DNA from: Gammaproteobacteria bacterium | GTDB taxonomy: Bacteria > Pseudomonadota > Gammaproteobacteria > Pseudomonadales > Halieaceae | Assembly: GCA_030428835.1 (NCBI GenBank) | Contig: JAUIEP010000020.1 | Span: forward strand, 1-45,129 | Length of the DNA: 45,129 nt | Reading direction: 5' to 3' | In this document: positions 8,166-16,484 of the stretch, piece after piece | Layout: every line of letters starts with the position of its first letter | How positions within the stretch are numbered: position 1 is the stretch's first letter | Notes under the pieces: model-generated | Seen by the model: the letters and a program-made list of their open reading frames with translations, nothing else | What the model was told of the DNA's origin: nothing | Database searches by the model: none | Translations under genes and position numbers: made by a program

Positions 8166-10640
8166 ATGTCGGTCACGGCATCGAGGATGCTGGTGCGCGA
8201 CTGGCGCGGCGGCGAGCTCGGCGTGCTGGTGGTGGCACTGGTGCTGGCCGTGGGCGTGGTCTCCGGTATCAGCGCCTTCACGACACGTCTGCAGACCGCG
8301 CTGGAGCAGGAGAGCCATCGCTTCCTGGCGGCGGACACCGTGGTGCGCAGTGGGCGACCGCTGCCCGCAGAATGGCTGGACGAGGCCGCGTCGCGGGGGC
8401 TCGACGTTGTCACCACGCTGCAGTTCCCCTCCATGGTCTACGCGGGCGCCGAGAATATGTTCCTCGCCTCGGTCAAGGCGGCGAGCGACGGTTACCCGCT
8501 GCGCGGTGCGCTGGTCGCCAGTCCAGAACCGTTCGGGGAGCCGCAACCCGCCGACCGCGGACCCGGCCCGGGCGAGGTGTGGCTCGACTCCCGCCTCTTC
8601 GCGCTGCTCGATGTCGAGATCGGCGACACCATTACCATCGGCGACGCCGACTTTCGCGCCGTCGCCGCCGCGCGCACGGAGCCGGACCAGGCCGCCTCCT
8701 TCACCGGTTTCGGCCCGCGCGTGTTGATGCATTACAGCGATATTCCGGCGACCAATGTCGTCCAGCCCGGCAGCCGGGTCGAGTACCGCCAGCTGTACTC
8801 GGGTGCAGAAGATCAGGTTGACGCCTTTACCGAGTGGCTGGAGCCGCAGCTCGTTACGGGCCAGCGGCTGCTCACCGTGGAGGAGGGGCAGCCCGGTATC
8901 GGCTCCGCGCTCGAGAGGGCCGAGAGCTTCCTGCTGCTTGCCGGCAGCCTCGCCGTGGTGCTGGCCGGGGTCGCCGTGGCTCTCGCCGCGCGGCGCTTCA
9001 GCGAGCGGCACCACGACTACGTGGCGATCATGAAGAGTCTCGGCTCAACCTCCCGGGCCATCAACAGCCTGTACGGGCGCAGCCTGCTGCTGCTGGGGGC
9101 CATCGCCACTGCATTCGGCTGCCTGCTCGGCTGGTCGCTGCAGGCCGTTTTTTTCGCCCTGTTCTCCGACCAGCTGCCCGTGCAGCCCGGCCCGAGCGGT
9201 GTGCGGCCGTATGCGATAGGCGCCGCCACCTCGCTGGTGTGCCTCATGAGTTTCGCCTGGCCGCCGCTGCGGCGACTCGGCCAGGCGAGCCCGCTGCGGG
9301 TGCTGCGGCGCGACCTGCCGCTGGAGCAGGCGCGCAGCCTGGTCGACTACGCCATCGGCCTCGCCGCGGTCGCCCTGCTCATGTGGTGGTACAGCGGCGA
9401 CTGGCTGCTGACGCTGGCGGTGCTGTCCGGCCTCGGGCTCACCGTGTTGCTCGGTATGGTACTGGCGCTGTCGCTCCTGCGCGGCGGGCGCCTGGTGGGC
9501 ATGCGTGCGGGCAGCATCTGGCGCCTGGCGCTGGCGGGCTTGCAGCGGCGCGGCAATGCCAACGCGCTGCAGGTCGTTATCTTCGGCATGGCGATCATGC
9601 TGTTGCTGGTCCTGGTGCTCGTGCGCACGTCGCTCATCGACGAGTGGCAGATGCAGTTGCCGCCCGACACGCCCAACCATTTCATGCTGAATATCAGCCC
9701 CGCGGAGGTGACGGCGATCGAGCAGACCCTGCGCGGGGAGAGCATCCCCAGCCAGGCGTTCTACCCGATGATCCGCGGGCGCGTCATGGTGATCAACGGC
9801 GAGGAACTGCCGGCGGTTGACGACCCCGAAGTGGGCCGCCGCCAGCGCGAGTCCAACTTCACCTGGTCGGACGAACTGCCGCCCGACAACCGCCTGGTGG
9901 CGGGTAGCTGGTGGGAGAAGGGCACCGACGAGGCGCTCGTCTCGGTGGAGGAGGAGTTCGCCGAGCGTCTCGAGCTTGAGGTCGGCGACACGCTGGAGTT
10001 TCTCGTGGGCTCCGAGCCCCTGACGGCGAAGGTCGCGAGTATCCGCGCCTTGGACTGGCAGTCGATGCGCCCCAACTTCTTCCTGATCTTCCCGCCGAAG
10101 GTGCTGGCGCCGTACCCGGCGACGTTCATGACCAGCTTTCACCTGGAGCAGGGCGACAAGGTATTTCTCAACCGCTTCATCCGCGAGTATCCCACCGTCA
10201 CGGTGATCGAGATGGATGTGGTGGTGGAACAGATCCGCGCGATCATCGAGCAGGTCTCCGGCGCCATCGAGCTGGTGCTGGCGGTGATTATCGCCGCGGG
10301 CGGGCTCGTGCTGATCGCCGGCGTGCAGGCGAGCGTCGACGCGCGCATGCACGAGAGCGCCATACTGCGCGCCCTGGGTGCGCGCCGCGAGCTGATACTC
10401 GGCGGCCTGTTGATCGAGTTCGCGGCGCTTGGCCTGTTTGCGGGCGTGCTGGCGACCGCGGCGGCCGAACTGTCGGTATTCATCCTGCAGGCGGTCGCCA
10501 TGGACATGGCCTATAAGCCGTCGCCGTGGATATGGCCGGTGGGCGGTATCGCGGGGATGCTCCTGATCGGCGGGCTGGGTGTGTACAACTGCCGGGGCGT
10601 GGTGTCCACGCCGCCGGTCACGGTGCTGCGGGAGCTGTAG
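8166..10640 (+). CDS. ybbP: YbbP-type ABC transporter permease (FtsX superfamily)
   Basis: An 824-residue integral membrane permease with an N-terminal TM segment (about 18-40), a large periplasmic domain, a first FtsX-like TM bundle with VLAGVAVALAARRFSERHHD near 265-290, a central pair of TM stretches, a second periplasmic domain and a C-terminal FtsX-type bundle ending PPVTVLREL. This duplicated FtsX layout is that of YbbP. It starts two bases after ybbA stops, so both are made from one transcript. The exporter likely works mechanically on envelope lipids or lipoproteins (family inference). Convergent with the TetR gene. Confidence 0.92.
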   Translation: MSVTASRMLVRDWRGGELGVLVVALVLAVGVVSGISAFTTRLQTALEQESHRFLAADTVVRSGRPLPAEWLDEAASRGLDVVTTLQFPSMVYAGAENMFLASVKAASDGYPLRGALVASPEPFGEPQPADRGPGPGEVWLDSRLFALLDVEIGDTITIGDADFRAVAAARTEPDQAASFTGFGPRVLMHYSDIPATNVVQPGSRVEYRQLYSGAEDQVDAFTEWLEPQLVTGQRLLTVEEGQPGIGSALERAESFLLLAGSLAVVLAGVAVALAARRFSERHHDYVAIMKSLGSTSRAINSLYGRSLLLLGAIATAFGCLLGWSLQAVFFALFSDQLPVQPGPSGVRPYAIGAATSLVCLMSFAWPPLRRLGQASPLRVLRRDLPLEQARSLVDYAIGLAAVALLMWWYSGDWLLTLAVLSGLGLTVLLGMVLALSLLRGGRLVGMRAGSIWRLALAGLQRRGNANALQVVIFGMAIMLLLVLVLVRTSLIDEWQMQLPPDTPNHFMLNISPAEVTAIEQTLRGESIPSQAFYPMIRGRVMVINGEELPAVDDPEVGRRQRESNFTWSDELPPDNRLVAGSWWEKGTDEALVSVEEEFAERLELEVGDTLEFLVGSEPLTAKVASIRALDWQSMRPNFFLIFPPKVLAPYPATFMTSFHLEQGDKVFLNRFIREYPTVTVIEMDVVVEQIRAIIEQVSGAIELVLAVIIAAGGLVLIAGVQASVDARMHESAILRALGARRELILGGLLIEFAALGLFAGVLATAAAELSVFILQAVAMDMAYKPSPWIWPVGGIAGMLLIGGLGVYNCRGVVSTPPVTVLREL

Positions 10641-10643
10641 GGT

Positions 10644-11267
10644 CTACTCGGTGGCGCTGATGCCGCCGAGGAAGATGCGCACCTCGAGATCCACCTGGCG
10701 CTTCAGGTCGATGTAGCGCTCGAACAATCCCGGAGAATCCACCAACAGCGTCGACAGGCCATAGATGCTGGACCAGGCGCTGTTGGCGAGATAGGCGATA
10801 TCGTCAAGGCGCGCGAACAGGCCCTGGTCGACACCGCGTTGCAGGATATCCTGCACCAGCGCGAAGGTATCGCGGCTGGCCTGGCGCAGTTCCGGGTATT
10901 TCTCCGCCGGTTGTACCGCCGGGCCGAACATCAGCTTGAAGAGTTGCGGGTTGTGGGCCGCGTAGTCCACGTAGGCGTGTGCGAAAGCGAAGAGCTGCTC
11001 GCGCGGGTTGTCGTCCGCGTCCCTGCCGGCCCTGCGCAGCTCGTCCAGCAGGCTGCGGTAGCCCCGTGTGGCCATGGCCGCGAGCAGTTCGCCCTTGTCG
11101 GCGAAGTGTCGGTAAGGAGCGGTCTGGGATACGCCGACGGAACGCGCCAGTGCGCGCAGGCTGAGGTCCTCCGCCGCCGTATCGCGCAGTTGCGCAATCG
11201 CGGTGTCGAGCAACTCGGCGCGCAGGTTGCCGTGGTGGTAATTCTTGGACGTGGAAGCTTCGCTCAT
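10644..11267 (-). CDS. TetR/AcrR-family regulator with WHG-type C-terminal domain
   Basis: A 207-residue repressor-type protein. The N-terminal helix-turn-helix (about 15-60) reads [31 protein letters not shown], matching TetR DNA-binding domains starting NYHHGNLR. The C-terminal part (about 85-190) matches the WHG-domain subgroup of ligand-binding domains. It lies 42 bp downstream of malate dehydrogenase on the same strand, so it may be co-transcribed. The gap is a GC-rich imperfect inverted repeat without a T-tail, and there is no recognisable ribosome site. Target genes and ligand are unknown. Confidence 0.88.
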   Translation of the reverse strand: MSEASTSKNYHHGNLRAELLDTAIAQLRDTAAEDLSLRALARSVGVSQTAPYRHFADKGELLAAMATRGYRSLLDELRRAGRDADDNPREQLFAFAHAYVDYAAHNPQLFKLMFGPAVQPAEKYPELRQASRDTFALVQDILQRGVDQGLFARLDDIAYLANSAWSSIYGLSTLLVDSPGLFERYIDLKRQVDLEVRIFLGGISATE

Positions 11268-11309
11268 GGGGGAAGGGGCGCGCGCCGCGCAGGCGACGCG
11301 CCCGGCGGC

Positions 11310-12290
11310 TCAGGGCAGCAGGTGCTTGACTGCGTCGCGCTCTTCTTTCAGTTCCTGCTCCGTGGCGCTCATCTTCTCACGGCTGAAGTCGCCGACCTCG
11401 ACGCCCTGGACGATGCTCCAGTCGCCACCGGAGCAGCGGCAGGGGAAAGAGTAGATAAGGCCCTCCTCGATGTCGTAGGACCCGTCGGAGTAGACCGCCA
11501 TGGACACCCAGTCGTCGCCCTCGGTGCCCAGTGCCCAGGAGCGCATGTGGTCGATGGCGGCATTTGCCGCGGAGGCAGCCGACGATGCGCCGCGCGCCTT
11601 GATGATCGCCGCGCCGCGCTGCTGCACGGTGGGAATGAAGTCGTTCTCGTACCAGTCCTGGTCGACGAGACCGATCGCCGCCTCACCGCTGACCTGGGCG
11701 TTGAACAGGTCGGGGTATTGCGTGGCGGAGTGGTTGCCCCAGATGGTCATGGTGCGCACATCGTTGACCGTCTTGCCGGTCTTCAGCGCGATCTGCGTCT
11801 TGGCGCGGTTGTGATCGAGGCGGGTCATGGCGGTGAAGTTGCGCGGGTCGATGTCCGGCGCATTGCGCTGGGTAATCAGCGCGTTGGTGTTGGCCGGGTT
11901 GCCCACGACCAGCACCTTGATGTCGCGGCTGGCGTGGTCGTTGATCGCCTTGCCCTGCACGGAGAAGATCGCGGCGTTGGCCTCCAGCAAGTCCTTGCGC
12001 TCCATGCCGGGGCCGCGCGGACGGGCGCCGACCAGCAGTGCGTAGTCGGCGTCCTTGAAAGCGACATCCGGATCGTCGGTGCACACGATGCCCGCCAACA
12101 GCGGGAACGCGCAGTCCTCGAGCTCCATGCGCACACCCTCCAGCGCCTCCATGGCGGGCGTGATATCCAGCAACTGGAGAATCAGCGGCTGCTTGTCGCC
12201 CAGCATGGCCCCGGCGGCGATGCGAAACAGCAGGGCGTATCCGATCTGGCCGGCGGCGCCGGTCACAGTGACGCGAACAGGGTCATTCAT
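11310..12290 (-). CDS. mdh: Malate dehydrogenase (NAD, cytosolic-type)
   Basis: A 326-residue malate dehydrogenase of the type with the long N-terminal [20 protein letters not shown] dinucleotide-binding motif. Substrate and catalytic residues are visible: the mobile-loop arginines in [13 protein letters not shown], the NPANTNALI motif, the aspartate in MTRLDHNRA and the catalytic histidine in [13 protein letters not shown]. It interconverts malate and oxaloacetate in the TCA cycle, alongside citrate synthase at the other end of the window. AAGGA lies ten bases before the ATG. A candidate promoter overlapping a palindrome lies at 12342-12370. Confidence 0.95.
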   Translation of the reverse strand: MNDPVRVTVTGAAGQIGYALLFRIAAGAMLGDKQPLILQLLDITPAMEALEGVRMELEDCAFPLLAGIVCTDDPDVAFKDADYALLVGARPRGPGMERKDLLEANAAIFSVQGKAINDHASRDIKVLVVGNPANTNALITQRNAPDIDPRNFTAMTRLDHNRAKTQIALKTGKTVNDVRTMTIWGNHSATQYPDLFNAQVSGEAAIGLVDQDWYENDFIPTVQQRGAAIIKARGASSAASAANAAIDHMRSWALGTEGDDWVSMAVYSDGSYDIEEGLIYSFPCRCSGGDWSIVQGVEVGDFSREKMSATEQELKEERDAVKHLLP

Positions 12291-12341
12291 CGTGGTGAGG
12301 TCCTTGAAATTCGGTTAATCGAGCGGTCTTCAGGGGCGCTA

Positions 12342-12370
12342 ATTGTCCGGGGTATGGCCCCTGAATTCAA
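12342..12370 (-). promoter_or_regulatory. Candidate mdh promoter overlapping a palindrome
   Basis: Reading leftward, TTGAAT (12365-12370) and GACAAT (12342-12347) are separated by 17 bases, a reasonable sigma-70 pair about 50 bases before the mdh ATG. The 9-bp inverted repeat TTCAGGGGC/GCCCCTGAA (12329-12337, 12357-12365) straddles it and could be an operator. No expression evidence is available. Confidence 0.35.
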
Positions 12371-12446
12371 GGGCTTGCGGTTGTTTCGGACGTGTATCTG
12401 TACGGAGTATATTCGGTCCGCCCAGTTCTTTTGGCGCAGGCGGCTC

Positions 12447-12566
12447 CCGGTGCAGAAGTCCCCTCCCGGGAACCGCAAAAGCGCCATCCGTGGCAGCTCG
12501 ACTCGCCGGGCGCGGACCGGGCCATCCATGGCCCTCGACGTTCCCGTGAGGGGACTTCTGCACCGG
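12447..12566. repeat. Palindromic element 1 (27-bp arms, shared core)
   Basis: Arms at 12447-12473 and 12540-12566 are inverted copies with one mismatch (the outer 19 bp, starting CCGGTGCAGAAG, are perfect). The interior includes a 32-base block (12472-12503) and the palindrome GGCCATCCATGGCC (12520-12533). Both also occur, inverted, in element 2 about 200 bp away, while the arms differ. It resembles a non-coding interspersed palindromic repeat, not a terminator: no T-tail, and it lies between divergent genes. Confidence 0.85.
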
Positions 12567-12673
12567 AATCCTCTAACGGCGATGGGGCAGCTATTGAGTT
12601 AACGGAGCGAGCGGAATCTCGCGTCAAACTTGGGGTGTAGATACAACTGTTTTATTGCGTTAGCGCTAGAGGG

Positions 12674-12783
12674 TTGAGGGGCAAGACCCCCGGCCCGGGG
12701 GCGTCTGAGGCCATGGATGGCCGAAGTCGAGCTGCCATGGATGGCGCTTTTGCGGTCCCCGGGCCGGGGGTCTTGCCCCTCAA
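12674..12783. repeat. Palindromic element 2 (perfect 27-bp arms, shared core)
   Basis: Arms at 12674-12700 and 12757-12783 are perfect 27-bp inverted repeats built around TTGAGGGGCAAGACCCCC. The interior holds the reverse complement of element 1's core: a 32-base block at 12725-12756 (one mismatch) and GGCCATGGATGGCC at 12709-12722. Conserved interior with unrelated arms suggests a repeat family whose arms are replaced or co-evolve by pairing. Confidence 0.85.
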
Positions 12784-12850
12784 GCCGTCCCTATGAGAAC
12801 GGCCTCACCTGCAGGAAGAACATAGACTAGAGCTAAAGGAACCCATTAAA

Positions 12851-12949
12851 ATGCCCACCAAATCAAGCACTAACGACCAATACCGTGCGCGAATTGTCCA
12901 GGAAAGAGAAAACCGAGTTCAACAAGCTGCAGAAGCGCCTGCGGCGTAA
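12851..12949 (+). other. Possible upstream ORF or frameshifted ttcA N-terminus
   Basis: An ATG with good ribosome-site spacing opens a 32-codon frame beginning [11 protein letters not shown] and stopping at 12947-12949, overlapping the ttcA start in another frame. It could be a leader peptide, or the true ttcA N-terminus broken by a one-base indel near 12884. Sequence alone does not decide. Confidence 0.3.
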
Positions 12950-13727
12950 CGTGGGTAATGCCATCGCCGACTACAACATGATCGAGGATGGCGACCGGGT
13001 GATGGTGTGCCTGTCGGGCGGGAAGGACTCGTACGGCATGCTGGAGATCCTGATGAACCTGCAGCAGAGCGCCCCTGTAGGGTTTGAGCTGATCGCGGTG
13101 AACCTGGACCAGAAGCAGCCGGGGTTTCCCGAGGACGTGTTGCCGGACTACCTCTCTGCGCTCGGCGTCCCGTACTACATCCTGGAGAAAGACACCTACA
13201 GCATCGTGCGCGAGGTGGTGCCCGAGGGCAAGACGACCTGCGGCCTGTGCTCGCGCCTGCGCCGCGGCAGCCTCTACGGTTTTGCCCGCCAGATCGGTGC
13301 GACCAAGATCGCGCTTGGCCACCACCGCGACGATATCGTGGAGACCTTGTTCCTGAACATGTTCTTCAACGGCAGCCTCAAGGCCATGCCGCCAAAGCTG
13401 TTGAGTGACGACGGGGAGAACGTGGTGATCCGGCCCATGGCCTATTGCAAGGAGCGTGACCTCGCCGCCTTCGCCGACTATAAGTCCTTCCCGATCATTC
13501 CCTGCAACCTGTGCGGCTCGCAGGAGAACCTGCAGCGTGTGCAGGTGAAGAAGATGCTGGCGCAGTGGGAGCGGGAGTACCCCGGCCGCACGGAGACGAT
13601 ATTCCGCAGTATCCGCAACGTCGCGCCGTCGCAACTCGGCGACAACGCGCTGTTTGATTTCGCCAGCCTGCGCGTGCAGCGCGATACCGACCTGCACGTT
13701 CCCGCCATCTCGGTGGTAAACCTCTAG
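12885..13727 (+). CDS. ttcA: tRNA 2-thiocytidine biosynthesis protein TtcA
   Basis: A 280-residue PP-loop ATPase that thiolates cytidine 32 of certain tRNAs using an Fe-S cluster. The PP-loop is CLSGGKDS (42-49); the two CxxC motifs typical of TtcA are C119/C122 (CGLC) and C207/C210 (CNLC). The GTG at 12885 is the first usable start in this frame and has no ribosome site. A better initiation site (AAGGA at 12837-12841, ATG at 12851) opens a different frame that overlaps the start; see the separate entry. It shares one base with the next gene (TAGTG), so it heads the ccm operon. Confidence 0.93.
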   Translation: MRELSRKEKTEFNKLQKRLRRNVGNAIADYNMIEDGDRVMVCLSGGKDSYGMLEILMNLQQSAPVGFELIAVNLDQKQPGFPEDVLPDYLSALGVPYYILEKDTYSIVREVVPEGKTTCGLCSRLRRGSLYGFARQIGATKIALGHHRDDIVETLFLNMFFNGSLKAMPPKLLSDDGENVVIRPMAYCKERDLAAFADYKSFPIIPCNLCGSQENLQRVQVKKMLAQWEREYPGRTETIFRSIRNVAPSQLGDNALFDFASLRVQRDTDLHVPAISVVNL

Positions 13728-14335
13728 TGACTCCCCCCGCGCCGCTGTTGGCGGCCCGCTCGCTGACCCTGTCCCGGGGCGGGCGTGAACTGTTCCGCGA
13801 CCTGTCGCTGGCCATTGGCCCCGGTGATCTCGTGCAGCTCGAGGGGCCCAACGGTGTGGGCAAGACAAGCCTGCTGCGCATCCTTGCCGGCCTGTCGCGC
13901 TACGGTTACGAGGGCGCGGTGGAGCGCTCGGGCGCGCTGCTGTACCTGGGCCACAAGAGCGCGGTGAAGGCACAACTGACGCCGCGCGAGAACCTTGCCC
14001 TGCACGTGGGCGGGGAGGGCAGTCACGGTGACGCGGCCATCGAGGGCGCGCTGGCGGAGGTCGGGCTGTACGGTTACGAGGACGTCCCCAGTCACACCCT
14101 GTCCGCGGGACAGCAGCGGCGGGTGAACCTGGCGCGGCTGTATCTCTGCAGTTCACCCCTGTGGCTGCTCGACGAGCCCTTCACCGCGATTGATCGCGCG
14201 GGCGTCGGGCAACTGCAGTCGCTGTTCGTCCAGCACGTAGAGGGTGGCGGCGCCGTACTGCTGACGTCGCACCAGCCGCTCGCCGTCGATTACCCTGTGC
14301 GCGCCCTCACCCTTTCCCAGGGTTCCGCGGCGTGA
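13727..14335 (+). CDS. ccmA: Heme exporter ATP-binding protein CcmA
   Basis: A 202-residue ABC ATPase of the cytochrome c maturation system. Walker A is GPNGVGKT (40-47), the signature region is LSAGQQRRVNLARL and Walker B is LWLLDEPFTAID. With CcmB it energises release of holo-CcmE (heme chaperone) from CcmC/CcmD. It starts at a GTG overlapping the ttcA stop by one base and ends in a GTGA overlap with ccmB, so all are translationally coupled. Confidence 0.94.
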   Translation: MTPPAPLLAARSLTLSRGGRELFRDLSLAIGPGDLVQLEGPNGVGKTSLLRILAGLSRYGYEGAVERSGALLYLGHKSAVKAQLTPRENLALHVGGEGSHGDAAIEGALAEVGLYGYEDVPSHTLSAGQQRRVNLARLYLCSSPLWLLDEPFTAIDRAGVGQLQSLFVQHVEGGGAVLLTSHQPLAVDYPVRALTLSQGSAA

Positions 14336-15021
14336 GCACCCCGCCCGGGGCAGCGGCGTTCTGCCTGCGGCTCGTGCGCCGGCAGTTGCTGCTCGCCTTC
14401 CGCCGGCCGATCGACATTGCCAATCCCCTGGTGTTCTTTGCGATGGTCATCGCGCTGTTTCCCCTGGGGCTTGGCCCCGCGCCCGACCAGTTGGCGGCGT
14501 TCGCCCCCGGCGTGTTGTGGATTATCGCGCTTCTGTCCAACCTGTTGACCTCCGACACGGTGTTTCGCGGGGACTACGACGACGGCAGCCTGGAACAGCT
14601 GTTACTGGCACCGCAACCGCTGTACCTGTCCGGCCTGGCCTACATCTGCGCGCACTGGCTCGTGACAGGGCTGCCGCTGGTGCTGATCTCGCCACTGTTT
14701 GCCGTGATGCTGAACCTGCCCGCCGCGGGCATCCTCGCGCTGGCACTGAGCCTGCTGCTCGGTACGGCCGTCCTCAGCCTGGTCGGCGCCATCGGCGCGG
14801 CGCTGACGGTCGGCCTCAGGCGCGGCGGCATGCTGATCTCGCTGCTGATCCTGCCCCTGTACATGCCGGTGCTTATCTTCGGCAGCGCCTGTGTACAGGC
14901 GGCGGTGACCGGGGTGCCGACCGGGCCCTATCTCGCCATTCTGGGCGCCATGTTGTCCCTCGCCATCGCGCTGGCGCCGCTCGCCGTGGCCGCGGGCCTG
15001 CGGATCAGCATCGATGCCTGA
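14332..15021 (+). CDS. ccmB: Heme exporter membrane protein CcmB
   Basis: A 229-residue inner-membrane protein with about six hydrophobic segments. Family landmarks include RRQLLLAFRRP at the cytoplasmic N-terminus, FFAMVIALFPLGLGP and the DYDDGSLEQLLLAP motif. It is the membrane partner of CcmA in holo-CcmE release. GTG start inside the ccmA stop. A 76-bp gap with a promoter-like sequence separates it from ccmC; this is the only real gap in the ccm cluster. Confidence 0.93.
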   Translation: MSTPPGAAAFCLRLVRRQLLLAFRRPIDIANPLVFFAMVIALFPLGLGPAPDQLAAFAPGVLWIIALLSNLLTSDTVFRGDYDDGSLEQLLLAPQPLYLSGLAYICAHWLVTGLPLVLISPLFAVMLNLPAAGILALALSLLLGTAVLSLVGAIGAALTVGLRRGGMLISLLILPLYMPVLIFGSACVQAAVTGVPTGPYLAILGAMLSLAIALAPLAVAAGLRISIDA

Positions 15022-15060
15022 GAGGAACTTCACGCTGTCCCTGTTGTCATTTGCGGGCAG

Positions 15061-15088
15061 TTGTCCGCGCACCCCGTAACGGTATAAT
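15061..15088 (+). promoter_or_regulatory. Candidate internal promoter immediately before ccmC
   Basis: TTGTCC (15061-15066) and a perfect TATAAT (15083-15088) are spaced by 16 bases. Transcription would start around 15094-15098, at or within a few bases of the ccmC ATG (15098), giving a nearly leaderless message. No Shine-Dalgarno precedes this ATG. Confidence 0.5.
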
Positions 15089-15097
15089 TCCCGGCGC

Positions 15098-15841
15098 ATG
15101 TGGTCCTTCTTTCATAAGCTCGGCTCCCCCCCCTGGTTGTACGGTATCGCCGGTTCCATCCTGCGCTACCTCCTGCCGGTGACAGTCATCGCCCTGGTGG
15201 TCGGCGCCGTGTGGGGGCTCCTATTCACCGCGCCCGATTTTCGCCAGGGCAACAGTTACCGGATCATCTATATTCACGTGCCCGCCGCGGTGGTCGCGCT
15301 GGCCGGTTACTACGTGATGGCCGCCGCCGGCGCGGTGAGCCTGATCTGGCGCATGAAAATGGCGGATGTCGCGATGAAGGCCGCGGCCCCCATCGGCGCG
15401 GCGCTCACGTTCGTCGCCCTGTTCACCGGCTCCGTGTGGGGCAAGCCCACCTGGGGCACCTGGTGGGTATGGGATGCCCGCATCACCTCCATGCTGGTCC
15501 TGCTGTTCCTCTACCTCGGTGTGGTGGCGCTGTACGAGGCCTTCGACAACAAGGAGGCCGCCAGCAAGGCCTGCGCGGTCCTCAGTCTCGTCGGCATGGT
15601 GAACATCCCCATCATCTACAAGTCCGTGGACTGGTGGTACAGCCTGCACCAGCCCGCCTCGATCAAGTTCACCGGCGAGTCCACCATCGACAGCAGCATG
15701 TTGTACCCGTTGCTGCTCATGATCACGGCGTTCTATTGCCTGTTTGCGTGTGCCATGTTGATGAATATGCGCGCCGAGCTGTTGGAGCGCGAGGCGAAAA
15801 CGGGCTGGGTCCGCAAACTGGCGGCAGAGGGCGCACACTGA
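15098..15841 (+). CDS. ccmC: Heme transporter/CcmE-loading protein CcmC
   Basis: A 247-residue, six-TM heme handling protein that attaches heme to CcmE on the periplasmic side. The start MWSFFHKLGSPPWLYGIAG aligns with the known N-terminus of the family, fixing the ATG at 15098. QGNSYRIIYIHVPAA and the WWD-type loop GTWWVWDARIT are visible. The stop codon shares one base with the ccmD ATG. Confidence 0.95.
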   Translation: MWSFFHKLGSPPWLYGIAGSILRYLLPVTVIALVVGAVWGLLFTAPDFRQGNSYRIIYIHVPAAVVALAGYYVMAAAGAVSLIWRMKMADVAMKAAAPIGAALTFVALFTGSVWGKPTWGTWWVWDARITSMLVLLFLYLGVVALYEAFDNKEAASKACAVLSLVGMVNIPIIYKSVDWWYSLHQPASIKFTGESTIDSSMLYPLLLMITAFYCLFACAMLMNMRAELLEREAKTGWVRKLAAEGAH

Positions 15842-16035
15842 TGTATTTCGACAGTCTGCAGGCGGTGCTCGAGATGGACGGGCACGGCATGTTCGTCTGG
15901 TCCGCCTACGTGGTCACGGTCATCGTGCTGGTCGGCATGGTGGCGCACCCGCTGCGGCGCCGCAGGCGACTGCTGCGCGACATCGGCGGGGCGCTGCGCA
16001 GGGAGCAGGGCGCCGGCCAGGAGGTCACCAACTGA
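15841..16035 (+). CDS. ccmD: Heme exporter small subunit CcmD
   Basis: A 64-residue protein with a single TM helix (about 18-38, VWSAYVVTVIVLVGMVAHPL) followed by a basic stretch RRRRRLLRD, as in CcmD. It stabilises the CcmC-CcmE-CcmAB complex and helps release holo-CcmE. Start and stop overlap ccmC and ccmE by one base each. Confidence 0.88.
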   Translation: MYFDSLQAVLEMDGHGMFVWSAYVVTVIVLVGMVAHPLRRRRRLLRDIGGALRREQGAGQEVTN

Positions 16036-16484
16036 TGCACCCGGTGCGCAAGCAGCGTCTTTATATTGTGTTGTTCGTCGTGGTTTTTTCCAGCGCGGCC
16101 ATAGGCCTCGTGCTTTACGCCATGCGCGGCAACATCAACCTGTTCTTCCCGCCGGCGGAGGTGGTGGCCGGCAAGGCGCCGCTGGGCCAGCCCATCCGTG
16201 TCGGCGGTATGGTGGTCGACGGGAGTGTGCAGCGCAGCGAGGACAGCCTCGAGGTGCGTTTCGAGCTGACCGATTTCGCGGCCAAGGTGCCGGTTTCCTA
16301 CACGGGTATCCTGCCGGACCTCTTCGACGAGGGACAGGGCGCGATAGCCTCGGGCCGGCTCGACGCGCGGGGTCTGCTGGTCGCCACCGAGGTGTTGGCC
16401 AAGCACGACGAGAATTACATGCCTCCGGAGGTCGCAGAGGCGCTGGAGAAATCCGGCTATGACCACAAGGGGGTGCCGCAGTGA
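16035..16484 (+). CDS. ccmE: Periplasmic heme chaperone CcmE
   Basis: A 149-residue protein with an N-terminal membrane anchor (about 8-30) and an OB-fold periplasmic domain. The covalent heme-binding histidine is H124 in LAKHDENYMP, with the conserved tyrosine Y128, the standard HxxxY pattern. It carries heme from CcmC to the CcmF/H ligase. The stop codon overlaps the GTG start of ccmF by four bases. Confidence 0.95.
   Translation: MHPVRKQRLYIVLFVVVFSSAAIGLVLYAMRGNINLFFPPAEVVAGKAPLGQPIRVGGMVVDGSVQRSEDSLEVRFELTDFAAKVPVSYTGILPDLFDEGQGAIASGRLDARGLLVATEVLAKHDENYMPPEVAEALEKSGYDHKGVPQ

Noticed and set aside
10839-12602. 587-codon rightward open frame opposite tetR and mdh
   Set aside because: Antisense to two genes with complete catalytic or binding motifs; it merely extends through the stop-poor palindromic spacer.
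12339-12640. Short frames in several phases across the mdh-ttcA spacer
   Set aside because: They arise from the palindromic repeats read in both directions; no ribosome sites or family similarity.
12447-12783. Palindromes as a CRISPR or terminator pair
   Set aside because: Only two units, inverted rather than direct, with no regular spacers, no cas genes and no T-tails; flanking genes are divergent.
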